Positions 4,842 through 5,241 of a stretch of 5,241 bases of DNA are shown here, in pieces. The notes beneath the pieces were generated by a model that was not told the origin of the DNA, did not search any database, and was given only the letters and a program-made list of their open reading frames with translations. Origin of the DNA: JAXFQS01 sp034178815. GTDB lineage: Bacteria; Verrucomicrobiota; Kiritimatiellia; RFP12; DVOR01. Location: positions 1 to 5,241 of the forward strand of contig JAXFQS010000016.1 of assembly GCA_034178815.1 (NCBI GenBank), given 5' to 3'. Positions within the stretch are counted from its first letter, which is position 1, and each line of letters begins with the position of its first letter. A program made the position numbers and the translations under genes.

Positions 4842-4877
4842 AAAAAAAGAGGCGACCTCCCGAGAAGGGCGGTCGCC
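4842..4877 (-). terminator. Intrinsic terminator of the P-II gene
   Basis: On the minus strand GGCGACC pairs with GGTCGCC. After one G-A mismatch, CCC pairs with GGG around a 5-base TTCTC loop. TC and then seven Ts (4848-4842) follow. It begins 27 bases after the P-II stop codon. No T run follows on the plus strand, so it would not obviously stop cupin transcription. Confidence 0.85.
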
Positions 4878-4904
4878 GGAACATTCGCATCTCAAGCGTG
4901 CCAA

Positions 4905-5241
4905 TCAGCCAATGGCCGAGGGGCCACGCTCGCCCGTGCGGATGCGGATACATTCGTCAATCGGCAAGACGAAGATTTTGCCGTCGCCAATCTTGCCGGT
5001 TCTAGCTCCCTTGACGATGCATTCGACACAAGCCTCGACAAAGTCGTCGTTGACCGCGATGGCCATACGGGTTTTCTTGTGGAGGTTGACTTCGTTGACG
5101 ATGCCGCGGTAGTGCTCCACATATCCGGCCTGCTGCCCGCAACCAAGCGAGGGCTGGATAGACATCTTGTAGATCTCCTGGGCGTAGAGCGCCTGCTTGA
5201 CATCAGGCAAGACTTCGGGGCGGATGTAGGCGATAATCAAT
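4905..5241 (-). CDS. P-II family nitrogen regulatory protein, start outside window
   Basis: The 111 visible residues make up almost a whole P-II protein (GlnB/GlnK family), a cytoplasmic trimer that senses ATP/ADP and 2-oxoglutarate and controls ammonium transporters and nitrogen enzymes. Seen are LIIAYIRPEVL at the start, GCGQQAG (33-39), the T-loop from about 38, and the family signature ARTGKIGDGKIFVLP (79-93) followed by CIRIRTGE. The TTG at 5240-5238 is most likely an internal Leu codon: P-II proteins begin MKLIIA or similar, and adding two residues makes the numbering match E. coli GlnB exactly. The ATG then lies just beyond the edge. On that numbering Q39 and K58, which help bind 2-oxoglutarate, are kept. 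Tyr51, the uridylylation site, is Asn, and Lys40 is Ala. It should therefore not be regulated by GlnD at Tyr51. Which subtype it is, and whether amtB lies upstream, cannot be seen. Confidence 0.93.
   Translation of the reverse strand, partial: LIIAYIRPEVLPDVKQALYAQEIYKMSIQPSLGCGQQAGYVEHYRGIVNEVNLHKKTRMAIAVNDDFVEACVECIVKGARTGKIGDGKIFVLPIDECIRIRTGERGPSAIG

Noticed and set aside
5238..5240. TTG as start codon of the P-II protein
   Set aside because: P-II proteins normally begin MKxI; the TTG fits Leu3 and the ATG should be just outside the window.

Overview
The window carries housekeeping genes on the minus strand, a short plus-strand regulatory operon, and two genes cut by the window edges. 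It is moderately GC-rich. Genes are compact, mostly with AAGGA/AGGA-type ribosome binding sites, and the promoters look like ordinary bacterial sigma-70 promoters. I cannot place the organism firmly. The DapA, P-II and small basic protein sequences feel closest to the Verrucomicrobiota / Kiritimatiellota / Lentisphaerota side of bacteria, but that is a weak impression.

Layout, left to right. (1) 1-147, minus: the first 49 codons of an NADP-type glutamate dehydrogenase (gdhA), with a plausible promoter at 208-237. (2) 148-761: a long gene-poor gap holding the gdhA promoter, a perfect 14-base dyad, a possible plus-strand promoter, several small hairpins and the likely dapAB terminator. (3) 762-2431, minus: dapA-dapB, two consecutive enzymes of lysine/diaminopimelate synthesis, 14 bases apart. 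(4) 2471-2729, minus: a compact transcription unit made of a strong promoter, a 31-residue very basic protein, tRNA-Cys(GCA) and an intrinsic terminator. (5) 2919-4003, plus: a MerR-family regulator of the AdhR/YyaN type and a flavodoxin-fold protein, driven by a textbook MerR promoter (19-base spacer with a perfect operator dyad). (6) 4236-4712, plus: a single-domain cupin of the kind often found with such MerR/flavodoxin genes. (7) 4842-5241, minus: a P-II signalling protein with an unusual T-loop, its start just outside the window, and its terminator.

How they fit together. P-II and GDH at the two edges both belong to nitrogen control, and DapA/DapB feed lysine and peptidoglycan synthesis. 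The MerR-flavodoxin-cupin cluster looks like a small inducible response to reactive electrophiles or redox stress. This is inferred from the regulator's conserved cysteine, the operator layout and the type of partner genes. Two genes, the small basic protein and merR, have promoters so close to their start codons that their mRNAs should be nearly leaderless, whereas neighbouring genes have clear Shine-Dalgarno sites.
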